Assembly: GCF_001281485.1 (NCBI RefSeq)
Contig: NZ_CP012669.1
Coordinates: 992,001 to 1,056,000 of the forward strand
Direction of reading: 5' to 3'
Length of the DNA: 64,000 bases
From: Altererythrobacter epoxidivorans
GTDB taxonomy: Bacteria > Pseudomonadota > Alphaproteobacteria > Sphingomonadales > Sphingomonadaceae
Shown here: positions 20,802-29,458 of the stretch, one piece after another
Numbering within the stretch: the first letter of the stretch is position 1
Layout: each line of letters begins with the position of its first letter
Program-made: the position numbers and the translations under genes
The notes under the pieces: generated by a model
The model's database searches: none
Told to the model about the DNA's origin: nothing
The model's input: the letters and a program-made list of their open reading frames with translations, nothing else

Positions 20802-21758
20802 TTAGCTGTCGTCCGGCCGGTCCGGCGGAATGAATGTCTCGCGCCTCCAGATCGGGTCAGCTATTTCCACTCCAAGCCGTGTCACACCTTTGAGATAACC
20901 GAAGTAAGTCGCAATGCGGCGACCATCCGGGTTAGCAATGGCCTTTCGTCCATGCATGAAACGGCTGTTGTCCAGCAAGACAACGTCGTTCTGCTGCCAT
21001 CGGTGCGAATAGGTTTGCGATCGTGCGACCGAGCGGATCTGGTCGAGCATTTCGTCCGGAATTGGTTTTCCGTCCATCAGCGGGAATCTTGTCGACCGCA
21101 GATAATCGCGGGCGAAAAGAATGAAATTTACGAACGCACCTTCGTTCTGGAAGAGGGTCGGCTCCAGCGCTGGGCGGGTAAATCCGCGCAGCACCCGATC
21201 CTCGCGGCGGCGAAACCAATATGGGCAGCTGGCTGGAGGGTTGGCCAGCAATTCGTCGGAAGGCTCCCGCGTGCCGAGCCAGAATTCGAGAACATCCGGC
21301 GAAGCTGCACGGATATAGAACAGAGTGCCTTTTTCGAGCTGCGCCCGAACATCGGGTGGCAGGTTTCTGGCGATGGCAATCCCGTCGCAAATATTGGTCT
21401 GCCCCCCGACCTCAGGAGGCTCGATGCATCCGAACATTGCCAGGTCGGGCCGCCATGGCTCTCGCGAAAGCTCGGGGTGGAGAGGAAAAGGGTCGCTGCC
21501 GAGGTTTACCGTCTGGACCGCTCCGTCCTTGTGAAGAAGTTCACGATTGGGACTCTCGTTATAGGAAGCGGACGTGCACAGGTTGCTTCCCAACGCGGCA
21601 AAACTGTCAACGTCGGTTTCGAACCCGCGCAGGAGCACCGCGCCATGCTTTTCGATCTCAGCGCGGACTCGGTCGACGTCGACATCGTTGAGCGAGCGTC
21701 CGTCGCCTTCAACAAGGACGGGAGTGGAAGGTTTTGCCAGTGTATCCAGAGCGGTCAT
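20802..21758 (-). CDS. TauD/TfdA-type Fe(II)/2-oxoglutarate dioxygenase (SyrP-like)
   Basis: A 318-residue protein from the ATG at 21758, chosen as the first start giving a normal N terminus; a longer open frame reaches 21944 but would overlap the divergent neighbour. The facial triad is seen as His and Glu of PLHPELSREPWRP and a distal His of DNSRFMHGR; IEPPEVGGQTNICDG follows the first pair. HPE with PPEVGG resembles SyrP- and clavaminate-synthase-type hydroxylases more than taurine dioxygenase itself. The substrate is unknown. It is divergent from the sulfotransferase-like gene across only 48 bp, suggesting joint control and function. Confidence 0.82.
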   Translation of the reverse strand: MTALDTLAKPSTPVLVEGDGRSLNDVDVDRVRAEIEKHGAVLLRGFETDVDSFAALGSNLCTSASYNESPNRELLHKDGAVQTVNLGSDPFPLHPELSREPWRPDLAMFGCIEPPEVGGQTNICDGIAIARNLPPDVRAQLEKGTLFYIRAASPDVLEFWLGTREPSDELLANPPASCPYWFRRREDRVLRGFTRPALEPTLFQNEGAFVNFILFARDYLRSTRFPLMDGKPIPDEMLDQIRSVARSQTYSHRWQQNDVVLLDNSRFMHGRKAIANPDGRRIATYFGYLKGVTRLGVEIADPIWRRETFIPPDRPDDS

Positions 21759-21768
21759 GGCCAAGCTA

Positions 21769-21779
21769 GATAGTCTATC
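21769..21779. promoter_or_regulatory. Palindrome in the 48-bp divergent promoter
   Basis: GATAG-T-CTATC is a perfect 11-bp palindrome in the middle of the short gap between the dioxygenase and the sulfotransferase-like gene. It may be an operator or two mirrored -10 elements. A TTGAAC at 21781 is a weak plus-strand -35 candidate. Confidence 0.35.
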
Positions 21780-21806
21780 CTTGAACTGCATGCTAGGGCA
21801 GGTCGC

Positions 21807-22844
21807 ATGTCGATTACACTTGCCGATGTGCTCAACGATCCGCGTATTTTCCTCTACGAAATGGATGCGGATTCCGCCCATTTCCTGCAGATGAAGCGAG
21901 AGGATTACCTCCGTTCGATCTTTCTGGATGGGCGTATTCGCCATGCGGGTGCTCCGCCGATCCAGGCGCCGTTGAACCAGCTACTCTCCGGCTATGAGAA
22001 TGCTCCGGGAGAAACGCGCAGCATCGGGTGGATTTTCCACATAGCCCAGTGCGGTTCGACATTGCTCGCCCGGGCGCTCGATCACCCGGGTCGTAGCCTG
22101 GTTCTGAGAGAGCCGGCAGCGCTCCGCCGTGTCGGTATTCGCGCAGGCGGCAGTGGACAACTGGACGAGATGGGCGAGCGGTTGTTGCCCATGGTGCGCC
22201 ACGCTCTGGCCAAGCGATGGGAACAAGGCGCTCCTTTGGTGATCAAGGGCACGGTCCCTGTCAATTTCATCGCGGATCGATTGATGCGGATAGAGCCAGA
22301 AGCTCCTGCCGTAATGTTGTATTTCCCGCTCTCAAATTACGTGGCTGCGACATTGCGCACGCCCGGCCATGTCGATTGGACCGAGCGCGTATTCGACGAA
22401 ATGCGCATGGCCGACAGCGAATGGTGTGAGCATGCTGCGGCAAATTCGCCCGCCGAGAAAGCCGCTGCTCTGTGGCTGTCGCAAATGATCCTCTACAGCC
22501 GCTTGCTGGACGAATTCCCCAACGTGTACAGCCTTCATGCGGCAGAGATTTTCGACAACGCAGAAGATACGGTGATCGCCGCGGCAGAGTTGTTCGGCGT
22601 ATCGTTGCGACCGGGCGAAGCCCGCGAGATCTGCGAGAGCGAGCTCTATCACTCTTATTCCAAGAACCCGGCCCTCGATTACGATCCCGAAGTCCGCCTT
22701 GCGCGCGAGGCAGAGTCTATTGCGAGGCTCGAAAAGGAGATCGCAGCAGCGCATGCCTGGGCTGCGCAAGCTGCCGAAAAGTTCGCGCTGCCCGAGCGGT
22801 TTTCAAAGCCGCTGGTCGGGGATGCGCCACGACTTCTGCAGTAG
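21807..22844 (+). CDS. Sulfotransferase-like P-loop protein
   Basis: A 345-residue protein with a nucleotide-binding loop IFHIAQCGSTLLARALD at residues 76-92. This resembles the 5'-phosphosulfate loop of PAPS-dependent sulfotransferases. A later stretch (FPLSNYVAATLRTPGHVDWTERVFD, about residues 172-197) may form the 3'-phosphate side. LREPAALR after the loop fits the family. The C-terminal third is helical with coiled-coil-like character. Sulfation of a small metabolite or lipid is inferred only; the P-loop could also serve a kinase-like role. A bidirectional terminator separates it from rpsD, and it is paired with the dioxygenase. Confidence 0.68.
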   Translation: MSITLADVLNDPRIFLYEMDADSAHFLQMKREDYLRSIFLDGRIRHAGAPPIQAPLNQLLSGYENAPGETRSIGWIFHIAQCGSTLLARALDHPGRSLVLREPAALRRVGIRAGGSGQLDEMGERLLPMVRHALAKRWEQGAPLVIKGTVPVNFIADRLMRIEPEAPAVMLYFPLSNYVAATLRTPGHVDWTERVFDEMRMADSEWCEHAAANSPAEKAAALWLSQMILYSRLLDEFPNVYSLHAAEIFDNAEDTVIAAAELFGVSLRPGEAREICESELYHSYSKNPALDYDPEVRLAREAESIARLEKEIAAAHAWAAQAAEKFALPERFSKPLVGDAPRLLQ

Positions 22845-22856
22845 AGATTGGCCAAC

Positions 22857-22891
22857 AAAAAAGGCGGCCCCGAGGGACCGCCTTCTTTTTT
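22857..22891. terminator. Bidirectional rho-independent terminator
   Basis: AAGGCGG and CCGCCTT form a 7-bp stem extended inside by CCC/GGG, with TTTTTT on the right for the plus strand and A-run (Ts on the minus strand) on the left. It ends both the sulfotransferase-like gene and rpsD, which converge here. Confidence 0.9.
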
Positions 22892-22908
22892 CCGGATGAT
22901 CCGAAAGA

Positions 22909-23523
22909 TCAGCGCGAATAGAATTCGACGACCAGGTTCGGTTCCATCGTAACCGGATAAGGAACTTCGTCGAGCTTCGGCACGCGGGTGAAGGTCACCT
23001 TTTCGTTGCCGTCGGTCGAAACGTAGTCGGGAATGTCACGCTCGGGCAGGCTCTGCGCTTCGATAACGAGAGCCATTTCCTTGGCCTTGTTGCCGAGGCT
23101 GATGACGTCGCCGACGTCGCAACGACGGCTTGCAACGTTACACTTCACGCCGTTGACGCGAATGTGACCGTGGCTGACGAGCTGGCGTGCAGCGAAGATC
23201 GTCGGAGCGAACTTTGCGCGATAGACGATCATGTCGAGACGGCGCTCGAGCAGGCCGATGAGGTTCTGACCGGTGTCACCCTTCATACGGGTCGCGTCGG
23301 TGTAGGTGCGCTTGAACTGCTTCTCGGTCACGTCGCCGTAGTAGCCCTTGAGCTTCTGCTTGGCGCGAAGCTGCAGACCGAAGTCGCTCATCTTGCTCTT
23401 GCGGCGCTGGCCGTGCTGGCCCGGACCGTAGGAACGCTTGTTCACCGGAGAATTCGGACGACCCCAGATGTTTTCACCCATCCGGCGGTCGAGTTTGTAC
23501 TTGGCGCTCTTGCGCTTCGACAT
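22909..23523 (-). CDS. rpsD: 30S ribosomal protein S4
   Basis: A 204-residue primary 16S rRNA-binding protein. The N terminus ([21 protein letters not shown]) lacks the four cysteines of the zinc form, so this is the zinc-free version. The S4 RNA-binding domain [34 protein letters not shown] lies centrally. The C terminus ends NLVVEFYSR, as usual. It is monocistronic here, with a promoter about 130 bp upstream and a terminator shared with the facing gene. Autoregulation by S4 of other r-protein genes is known in enterics but not visible here. Confidence 0.97.
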   Translation of the reverse strand: MSKRKSAKYKLDRRMGENIWGRPNSPVNKRSYGPGQHGQRRKSKMSDFGLQLRAKQKLKGYYGDVTEKQFKRTYTDATRMKGDTGQNLIGLLERRLDMIVYRAKFAPTIFAARQLVSHGHIRVNGVKCNVASRRCDVGDVISLGNKAKEMALVIEAQSLPERDIPDYVSTDGNEKVTFTRVPKLDEVPYPVTMEPNLVVEFYSR

Positions 23524-23651
23524 ATGTCGTATCCTTCAATTTGCTGAGCCACCCCATTGGCGGCCATTCAACCCGGCATCGCACCGCTGGATCGTGTCAT
23601 CCAACGCGGCCACCGCTTCACCGGGATACGGGGCCAATTCGCGAAGGCGCG

Positions 23652-23679
23652 CAAATAGCAATTTCGCGGCTTTCGTCAA
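23652..23679 (-). promoter_or_regulatory. Putative rpsD promoter
   Basis: On the minus strand TTGACG (23679-23674), a 16-bp spacer and TATTTG (23657-23652) precede rpsD by about 130 bases. No other gene lies between, so the long leader belongs to rpsD. Also in this 207-bp gap lies the upstream region of the divergent chorismate mutase gene. Confidence 0.45.
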
Positions 23680-23730
23680 GGGCGGAATAGATGCTCGACA
23701 TCGCGCGCGTGGCAAGGCAGGGGCGCGCAT

Positions 23731-24042
23731 ATGAAAACCGATTACCTCTTGCCCGACGATTGCCGCGATATGAGCGAAGTTCGTACCGGGGTCGATGCGA
23801 CCGACCGCGAGCTGATGGCGCTGCTTGACAGGCGTTTCGGCTATATGCGGGCAGCGGCGCGCATAAAAGCCGATCGTGGCCATGTTCGCGACGAGGCACG
23901 CAAGGCCCAAGTGATCGAAAATGCGCGCGCGGACGCGATTGAACGCGGCCTTCCGGGCGAAAAAATCGCGGAAATCTGGGAGCTTCTCGTTGAAAGCTCC
24001 ATTGCCTACGAACTCGTCGAATGGGACAGGATCAGGAGCTGA
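23731..24042 (+). CDS. Monofunctional chorismate mutase, AroQ class
   Basis: A 103-residue all-helical protein. DATDRELMALLDRRFGYMRAAARIK, then DEARKAQVIENARADAIERGLPGEKIAEIWELLVE, is the AroQ pattern: Arg and Lys on helix 1 and Glu near the end surround the active site. It rearranges chorismate to prephenate for Phe and Tyr synthesis. Fused PheA or TyrA domains are absent, so it acts alone; the related isochorismate-pyruvate lyase PchB is an alternative on sequence alone. It overlaps the convergent trmJ by 11 bp. Confidence 0.87.
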   Translation: MKTDYLLPDDCRDMSEVRTGVDATDRELMALLDRRFGYMRAAARIKADRGHVRDEARKAQVIENARADAIERGLPGEKIAEIWELLVESSIAYELVEWDRIRS

Positions 24043-24763
24043 TCCGATCCTTCGGCGCGCGTTCGAGGGAACTGAGCACCCCGCGCAGCGTCCGCACTTC
24101 AAGATGGTTCCAGCCCGGCTTGGTCAGCAGGGTGCGCAAGGTCTTGCGGGTCGCGTCCGCACGGGCCTCGGGAAAAAAATAGCCTTTCGGCTCGAGCATG
24201 CCTTCCAGATGGGCGATCATCCCGTCCAACTCTTCCTGAGGAGCGGGTGGCAGATGTTCCTCTTGCGTCGGTTGAACGACCGATGCCTGCTTCGACCATT
24301 CGTAGGCGCAGAGAATCACGGCCTGGGCCAGGTTGAGCGATCCGAATTCAGGATTGATCGGAACGGTCAGAATGGTGCGGGCGAGGGCGACATCTTCTGT
24401 TTCAAGTCCGGAGGCCTCGCGTCCGAAAAGGATTGCGCTCTTGCCAGGTTCCGCGTGGATGGCGCGCGCTGCTTCATCCGGGCCGACAACAGGTTTGGTC
24501 ACGCCCCGCTTGCGCACGGTGGAGGCATAGACATGGGTGCAATCGGCGACCGCTTCGGCAGTCGTGTCGTAGATCTTCGCCTGGTCGAGGATGATGTCTG
24601 CGCCGGCCGCTGCCGGACCGGCGGAAGGATTGGGCCAGCCGTCTCGCGGCGCGACAAGTCGCATCTCGGTCAGCCCGAAATTGAGCATGGCGCGCGCGGC
24701 CTTGCCGATATTTTCGCCCAGTTGCGGCCGGACGAGCACGATCACGGGCTGATTTCCGGCCAT
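24032..24763 (-). CDS. trmJ: tRNA (cytidine/uridine-2'-O-)-methyltransferase, TrmJ/SpoU type
   Basis: A 243-residue SPOUT methyltransferase for ribose methylation at position 32 of tRNA. The SPOUT knot motifs are NFGLTEMRLV with ENIGKAARAMLN near the N terminus, LFGREASGLETEDVALA (motif 2) and INPEFGSLNLAQAVILCAYEW (motif 3). The C-terminal helices form the dimer extension typical of TrmJ. It starts one base after the nrdR stop, so the string rpiB-glyA-(77-residue gene)-nrdR-trmJ is probably one operon. Target-site specificity is inferred. Confidence 0.88.
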   Translation of the reverse strand: MAGNQPVIVLVRPQLGENIGKAARAMLNFGLTEMRLVAPRDGWPNPSAGPAAAGADIILDQAKIYDTTAEAVADCTHVYASTVRKRGVTKPVVGPDEAARAIHAEPGKSAILFGREASGLETEDVALARTILTVPINPEFGSLNLAQAVILCAYEWSKQASVVQPTQEEHLPPAPQEELDGMIAHLEGMLEPKGYFFPEARADATRKTLRTLLTKPGWNHLEVRTLRGVLSSLERAPKDRISS

Positions 24764-24764
24764 C

Positions 24765-25241
24765 TCAGGCTCCGGTTGTCTCGGTCTGTGCGGCTTCCTG
24801 CACGGTGCTGGCGAATTCCTCGAAGTCCTTTGCCTCGCTGAAGTCGCGATAGACGCTGGCGAACCGGATATAGGCCACGGTGTCGATCTGGCGCAGGCCG
24901 TTCATGACCATCTCGCCGATCCGTGCCGAGGCGACCTCTGAGTCTCCAGCGGTCTCGACCTGGCGCTGGATCCCCGAGACGAGTTGGTCAATCCGCTCCT
25001 GCTCCACGCTACGCTTGCGACAGGCGAGGGCGACAGACTGCTCCAGCTTGCTGCGATCGAAGGCTTCGCGGCGGTCGCCGCTCTTCACCACGATGACTTC
25101 ACGCAATTGAACGCGCTCGAAAGTCGTGAACCTCGCGCCGCAGCTTGAACATTGGCGGCGTCGACGGATCGAAGTGCTGTCTTCGGTCGGTCGGCTGTCC
25201 TTTACCTGGCTGTCATCATGCGCACAAAACGGACACCGCAT
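24765..25241 (-). CDS. nrdR: Transcriptional repressor NrdR
   Basis: A 158-residue repressor of ribonucleotide reductase genes. A zinc ribbon with Cys3, Cys6, Cys31 and Cys34 precedes an ATP-cone ([23 protein letters not shown] through [13 protein letters not shown]). ATP/dATP levels set its DNA binding at NrdR boxes. Its start codon directly abuts the stop of the upstream 77-residue gene (TGAATG). nrdR after glyA is a common alphaproteobacterial order. No NrdR box is apparent in the window. Confidence 0.97.
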   Translation of the reverse strand: MRCPFCAHDDSQVKDSRPTEDSTSIRRRRQCSSCGARFTTFERVQLREVIVVKSGDRREAFDRSKLEQSVALACRKRSVEQERIDQLVSGIQRQVETAGDSEVASARIGEMVMNGLRQIDTVAYIRFASVYRDFSEAKDFEEFASTVQEAAQTETTGA

Positions 25242-25475
25242 TCAGGGGCGTATCCGTTTGTACAGCATGAAACCGGCGCCAGCGATCAGGCCTACCGGCC
25301 ATGTCACTACCGGCAAGAGCGCACCTGCAACCGCGCCGACTGCTGCACCTGTCAGCACCGGTTTGGTAGAGGGGTGCTTCATGCCTTCTTTCGCTATGCC
25401 TTTGATTTCAGCCGTCGCGTCGGGGATCAGTTCGTGATCCTGGTGCTTTGGTTCCTGGGGGTCGTCTGCTGCCAT
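25242..25475 (-). CDS. Small membrane protein between glyA and nrdR
   Basis: A 77-residue protein from the ATG at 25475, preceded by GAGGAAC five bases away. The first 40 residues are acidic and His-rich (MAADDPQEPKHQDHELIPD); the C-terminal half is a hydrophobic glycine-rich hairpin (VLTGAAVGAVAGALLPVVTWPVGLIAGAGFMLY) ending in KRIRP. That is two short helices or a membrane-inserting loop with a cytosolic tail. It is not recognised. Its stop abuts the nrdR start and it lies 10 bp past glyA. The longer open frame upstream is ignored because it overlaps glyA coding sequence. Confidence 0.72.
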   Translation of the reverse strand: MAADDPQEPKHQDHELIPDATAEIKGIAKEGMKHPSTKPVLTGAAVGAVAGALLPVVTWPVGLIAGAGFMLYKRIRP

Positions 25476-25485
25476 TGTCTGTTCC

Positions 25486-26790
25486 TCACATGCCCGGATA
25501 GACCGGGAAGTCCGCACAGAGTTCGCTGACCTTGCGGCGGACGCTTTCTTCGACTTGCGCATCCCCCTCGGGCCCGTTTTTCGAAAGCCCTTCGACAACT
25601 TCGGCGATCAGGGCACCGACCTTGCGGAATTCTTCGGTGCCGAAACCGCGGGTGGTGCCGGCCGGAGTGCCGAGGCGAATGCCGCTGGTCACGAAGGGGC
25701 TGCGCGTGTCGTAGGGGATACCATTCTTGTTGCAGGTGAGCCAAGCGCGATCGAGGCCCTTTTCGGCGTCCTTGCCGGTAACGTCCTTTGCCGTCAGATC
25801 GACCAGCATCGAATGGTTGTCGGTGCCGCCCGAAACGATGCGCAGGCCATTTTCCTCAAGGCTTGCTGCAAGTGCGCGGGCGTTGGCGACGACCGCTGCA
25901 GCATAATCCTTGAAGTCGGGGCGCAGCGCTTCGCCGAAAGCGACGGCCTTGGCCGCGACGACATGCATCAACGGGCCACCCTGCATACCGGGGAAGACCG
26001 CCATGTTGAGCGGCTTGGTCAGATCCTCGTCATTCCAGAGGATGACACCCGAGCGCGGGCCGCGCAGGCTCTTATGCGTGGTCGTGGTTACGACATGTGC
26101 ATGTGGGAAGGGCGAGGGGTGGGCACCCCCAGCGACGAGCCCCGAAATATGGCTCATGTCGACCATCAGGTAGGCCCCGACTTCGTCGGCAACCTTGCGG
26201 AACGCTTCCCAATCCCACACCCGCGAATAGGCGGTGCCGCCTGCGATGATGAGCTTGGGCTTGTGTTCTTTCGCAATCGCCATGACTTCGTCCATGTCGA
26301 TACGCTCGTCTTCCTTGCGCACGCCATAGGCTACGGGATTGAACCACTTTCCGCTCATGTTGACCGGTGAACCGTGGGTAAGGTGCCCGCCCGAATTGAG
26401 GTCGAGGCCCATGAACGTGTCGCCAGGCTGGAGTAGCGCGAGAAACACCGCCTGGTTCATCTGACTACCGGAGTTCGGCTGAACATTGGCGTAATTGCAT
26501 CCGAAGAGCTGCTTGGCACGTTCGATTGCCAGCGTTTCGACGACGTCGGCATAATCGCACCCGCCGTAATAGCGCTTGCCCGGGTAACCTTCGGCGTATT
26601 TGTTGGTGAAGACGCTGCCGGTCGCTTCGAGGACTGCGCGTGAGGCGATGTTTTCGCTCGCGATCAGTTCGATCTTGTCCTGCTGGCGCTTCAGTTCCTT
26701 GCGAACGGCGGCGAAAATTTCCGGATCTGCCTGTTCGAGCGTGTCGTTCCAGAATCCCTGCATCGGGCGATTGAGCGTGTCGGTGGTCAT
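25486..26790 (-). CDS. glyA: Serine hydroxymethyltransferase
   Basis: A 434-residue PLP enzyme converting serine and tetrahydrofolate to glycine and methylene-THF. The ATG at 26790 starts the familiar [16 protein letters not shown] terminus; the frame opens further upstream into rpiB but that part is not glyA-like. IASENI near residue 40, [17 protein letters not shown] folate loop ([11 protein letters not shown]), [14 protein letters not shown] with the Schiff-base lysine, and the C-terminal [17 protein letters not shown] are all present. It sits 8 bp after rpiB on the same strand. Glycine riboswitch sequences were looked for and not seen. Confidence 0.97.
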   Translation of the reverse strand: MTTDTLNRPMQGFWNDTLEQADPEIFAAVRKELKRQQDKIELIASENIASRAVLEATGSVFTNKYAEGYPGKRYYGGCDYADVVETLAIERAKQLFGCNYANVQPNSGSQMNQAVFLALLQPGDTFMGLDLNSGGHLTHGSPVNMSGKWFNPVAYGVRKEDERIDMDEVMAIAKEHKPKLIIAGGTAYSRVWDWEAFRKVADEVGAYLMVDMSHISGLVAGGAHPSPFPHAHVVTTTTHKSLRGPRSGVILWNDEDLTKPLNMAVFPGMQGGPLMHVVAAKAVAFGEALRPDFKDYAAAVVANARALAASLEENGLRIVSGGTDNHSMLVDLTAKDVTGKDAEKGLDRAWLTCNKNGIPYDTRSPFVTSGIRLGTPAGTTRGFGTEEFRKVGALIAEVVEGLSKNGPEGDAQVEESVRRKVSELCADFPVYPGM

Positions 26791-26798
26791 GGGATTAC

Positions 26799-27236
26799 TC
26801 AGCAACTGGGGTTGGAAAGCTTGTCGACGCGGCGCTGGTGGCGCCCGCCGGCGAATTCGGTTTCGAGAAATGCGGTCACGCATGCCTTGGCCATGTCGAT
26901 CCCGGTCAGGCGCGCGCCGATGGCGATGCAATTTGCATCGTTGTGTTCGCGGCAAAGCTCAGCCGACAGCGGTTCTGAAACGAGTGCGCATCGAACGGCG
27001 GGATTGCGGTTCACGCTGATGGAAATGCCGATGCCGCTTCCGCAGAGCGCAATTCCGCGTTCGGCAGTGCCGTCGGCGACGACACCGGCGAGTTTATAGC
27101 CGAAGTCGGGATAATCGACGCTATCGTGCGAATCCGGGCCGAGGTCGGCAACCTCGTGCCCTTCTTCGATCAACCACTCGCGCAGAGCGGCCTTCAGGTC
27201 GATGGCTGCATGGTCAGAAGCGATCGCAATGCGCAT
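26799..27236 (-). CDS. rpiB: Ribose-5-phosphate isomerase B
   Basis: A 145-residue LacAB/RpiB enzyme interconverting ribose-5-P and ribulose-5-P. From the ATG at 27236, preceded by AAAGGTG, it starts [28 protein letters not shown] holds the catalytic cysteine and phosphate-binding residues, and [16 protein letters not shown] follows. A longer open frame to 27296 is not needed. It is the first gene of the rpiB-glyA-nrdR string. RpiB could also act as allose-6-P isomerase, but nothing nearby suggests allose use. Confidence 0.95.
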   Translation of the reverse strand: MRIAIASDHAAIDLKAALREWLIEEGHEVADLGPDSHDSVDYPDFGYKLAGVVADGTAERGIALCGSGIGISISVNRNPAVRCALVSEPLSAELCREHNDANCIAIGARLTGIDMAKACVTAFLETEFAGGRHQRRVDKLSNPSC

Positions 27237-27346
27237 GGCACACCTTTGTTGTTGGAGGGTGCCCAGACGAGCGGCAAAACAAGGCTCGCGCTCCACGGCG
27301 GTGCTCCGCCTGTCTCGTCAGTTACGCAAGCGAATCGCGATATATT

Positions 27347-27385
27347 GAAGCCGCCGCAGACTCGCAAGCGGGCAAGGGCGGCTTC
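27347..27385 (-). terminator. Hairpin after rpoD (terminator-like)
   Basis: GAAGCCGCC and GGCGGCTTC form a perfect 9-bp stem with a 21-base loop, just past the rpoD stop on the minus strand. Only AATAT follows instead of a run of Us. It may be a weak or Rho-assisted terminator or an mRNA end protector. The rest of the 153-bp gap holds the upstream region of rpiB. Confidence 0.4.
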
Positions 27386-27389
27386 CTGT

Positions 27390-29450
27390 TTACTGATCCA
27401 GGAAGCTGCGCATCTTGCGGCTGCGGCTCGGGTGCTTGAGCTTCCTAAGCGCCTTCGCCTCGATCTGACGGATGCGTTCGCGGGTGACCGAGAACTGCTG
27501 GCCGACTTCTTCCAGCGTGTGATCGGTGTTCATGCCGATACCGAAACGCATGCGCAGCACGCGCTCTTCGCGCGGGGTGAGCGAGGCAAGGACGCGGGTG
27601 ACGGTTTCCTTGAGGTTCGCCTGGATCGCGGCGTCGACCGGGATGATCGCGTTCTTGTCCTCGATGAAATCGCCGAGGTGCGAATCCTCCTCGTCGCCGA
27701 TCGGCGTTTCAAGGCTGATCGGTTCCTTGGCGATCTTCATCACCTTGCGGACCTTCTCGAGAGGCATGGACAGGCGCGCTGCCATTTCCTCGGGGGTCGG
27801 CTCGCGGCCTTCCTCGTGAAGGAACTGGCGCGAAGTGCGAACCAGCTTGTTGATCGTTTCGATCATGTGGACCGGGATACGGATCGTGCGTGCCTGGTCG
27901 GCGATCGAGCGGGTGATCGCCTGCCTGATCCACCAGGTGGCATAGGTGCTGAACTTGTAGCCGCGGCGGTACTCGAACTTGTCGACCGCCTTCATCAGGC
28001 CGATGTTGCCTTCCTGGATCAGGTCGAGGAACTGCAGGCCGCGGTTGGTGTATTTCTTGGCGATGGAAATCACGAGGCGCAGGTTGGCCTCGACCATTTC
28101 CTTCTTCGCGATACGCGCTTCGCGCTCGCCCTTCTGCACCATGTTGACGATGCGACGGAACTCTTCGAGCGACATGCCGGTCTGGCTCGCGATATCCGCG
28201 ATTTCGGTGCGGATACGGTCGATCGCATCGGCTTCCTTCTCGGCGAAGGCAGCCCATTTCTTGTCCTTCTTCGCCTTTTCAGACAGCCAGTTCTCGTCCA
28301 GCTCGTTGCCGACATAGGCATTGAGGAAGTCGATACGCTTGACCTTGTGACGCTCGGCAAGGCGCAGCATCTGGCCGCCAAGGGCCGTCAGGCGGCGGTT
28401 GAAGGCATAGAGGTTGTCGACGAGGAATTCGATCTTCGTCGCGTGGAACTGGACCGATTCAACCTCGGCCGTCAGCTCTTCGCGAAGGGCCTCATACTTC
28501 CGTTCCTTCGCGGCGGGGAATTCGTCGCCTGCAGCAAGGATATCGACGCGTTCTGCCTGAAGCTTCTCGAATGTCTTGAACAGCTTGGTGATACGCGCAA
28601 AGCGTTCGATGGCATCCGGCTTGAGAGCGGCCTCCATCTGGGCGAGGGACATGGTGTTGTCTTCCTCGTCCTCTTCCTCGCGACGCTTGGACGAACCTTC
28701 TTCGCCGTCTTCGTCGTCGGAATCGCTGTCATCGTCGTCGTCGGCATCATCGTCGTCGCGGATGGTCGGACCTGCGGTTTCTTCCGAAATCTCGCCATCG
28801 TCGTCATCGTCTTCGGCGTCGTCGGCAAGCTTGTCCGCCGGCGGTTCCTTCGAAAGCATGGCGTCGAGATCGAGGATCTCGCGCAGCTGCATGTCTTCGT
28901 TGTTGAGCGCTTCGGACCACTGGATGATCGCGTGGAAGGTGATCGGGCTTTCGCAAAGGCCCATGATCATCATGTCGCGTCCGGACTCGATACGCTTTGC
29001 AATGGCGATTTCGCCCTCGCGGCTGAGGAGCTCGACTGCCCCCATTTCGCGCAGATACATGCGTACCGGATCGTCGGTACGTTCACCGGTGGCGGTTTTC
29101 TTGGCGGCAGCAGCCGTCGTCTTCTTGGCGGTTTTCTTGGTCTCGCCGTCATCGTCGTCGTCATCGGAATCGTCGTCGACGGTCATTTCCTCGACTTCGG
29201 CATCCTGTTCCGCCTCGGCTTCGGCTTCCTCGTCGTTCTCGACGATCTGCACGCCCATTTCGGAAAGTGCAGTTTGGATGTCCTCGATCTGATCGGGGCT
29301 CATCTCGCCTGAAGGTAGCGCTTCGTTGAGCTCGTCATAGGTGACGTAACCCTTTTTCTTCGCCTTCGAGATAAGCTTCTTGATCTGCGCTTCGTTCAGA
29401 TCGATCAGCGGCGCATCGTCTTTGTCAGCGCCTTTTGCGGTGGAGGCCAT
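27390..29450 (-). CDS. rpoD: RNA polymerase primary sigma factor RpoD (sigma-70)
   Basis: A 686-residue housekeeping sigma factor. Region 1.1 is near the N terminus; region 1.2 ([13 protein letters not shown]) begins near residue 128, and a non-conserved region follows. Region 2 is [51 protein letters not shown]. Region 4 is [27 protein letters not shown]. Two acidic, Asp-run tracts (codon run mirrored as repeated GTC/GTCGTC) lie within residues 70-100 and 205-265, making region 1 and the spacer unusually negatively charged. It follows dnaG by 8 bp, the macromolecular-synthesis arrangement. Confidence 0.98.
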   Translation of the reverse strand: MASTAKGADKDDAPLIDLNEAQIKKLISKAKKKGYVTYDELNEALPSGEMSPDQIEDIQTALSEMGVQIVENDEEAEAEAEQDAEVEEMTVDDDSDDDDDDGETKKTAKKTTAAAAKKTATGERTDDPVRMYLREMGAVELLSREGEIAIAKRIESGRDMMIMGLCESPITFHAIIQWSEALNNEDMQLREILDLDAMLSKEPPADKLADDAEDDDDDGEISEETAGPTIRDDDDADDDDDSDSDDEDGEEGSSKRREEEDEEDNTMSLAQMEAALKPDAIERFARITKLFKTFEKLQAERVDILAAGDEFPAAKERKYEALREELTAEVESVQFHATKIEFLVDNLYAFNRRLTALGGQMLRLAERHKVKRIDFLNAYVGNELDENWLSEKAKKDKKWAAFAEKEADAIDRIRTEIADIASQTGMSLEEFRRIVNMVQKGEREARIAKKEMVEANLRLVISIAKKYTNRGLQFLDLIQEGNIGLMKAVDKFEYRRGYKFSTYATWWIRQAITRSIADQARTIRIPVHMIETINKLVRTSRQFLHEEGREPTPEEMAARLSMPLEKVRKVMKIAKEPISLETPIGDEEDSHLGDFIEDKNAIIPVDAAIQANLKETVTRVLASLTPREERVLRMRFGIGMNTDHTLEEVGQQFSVTRERIRQIEAKALRKLKHPSRSRKMRSFLDQ

Positions 29451-29458
29451 ATGCTCTG

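Noticed and set aside
26791..26955. Upstream extension of the glyA frame
   Set aside because: The added residues are Arg-rich and overlap rpiB coding sequence. The glyA family starts at the ATG 26790.
27126..29312. A 728-codon open frame on the plus strand opposite rpoD
   Set aside because: It is an antisense shadow of rpoD, made possible by GC-rich codon use. Its composition is Leu/Val-rich repeats mirrored from the Asp/Glu tracts, and no RBS or family pattern appears.
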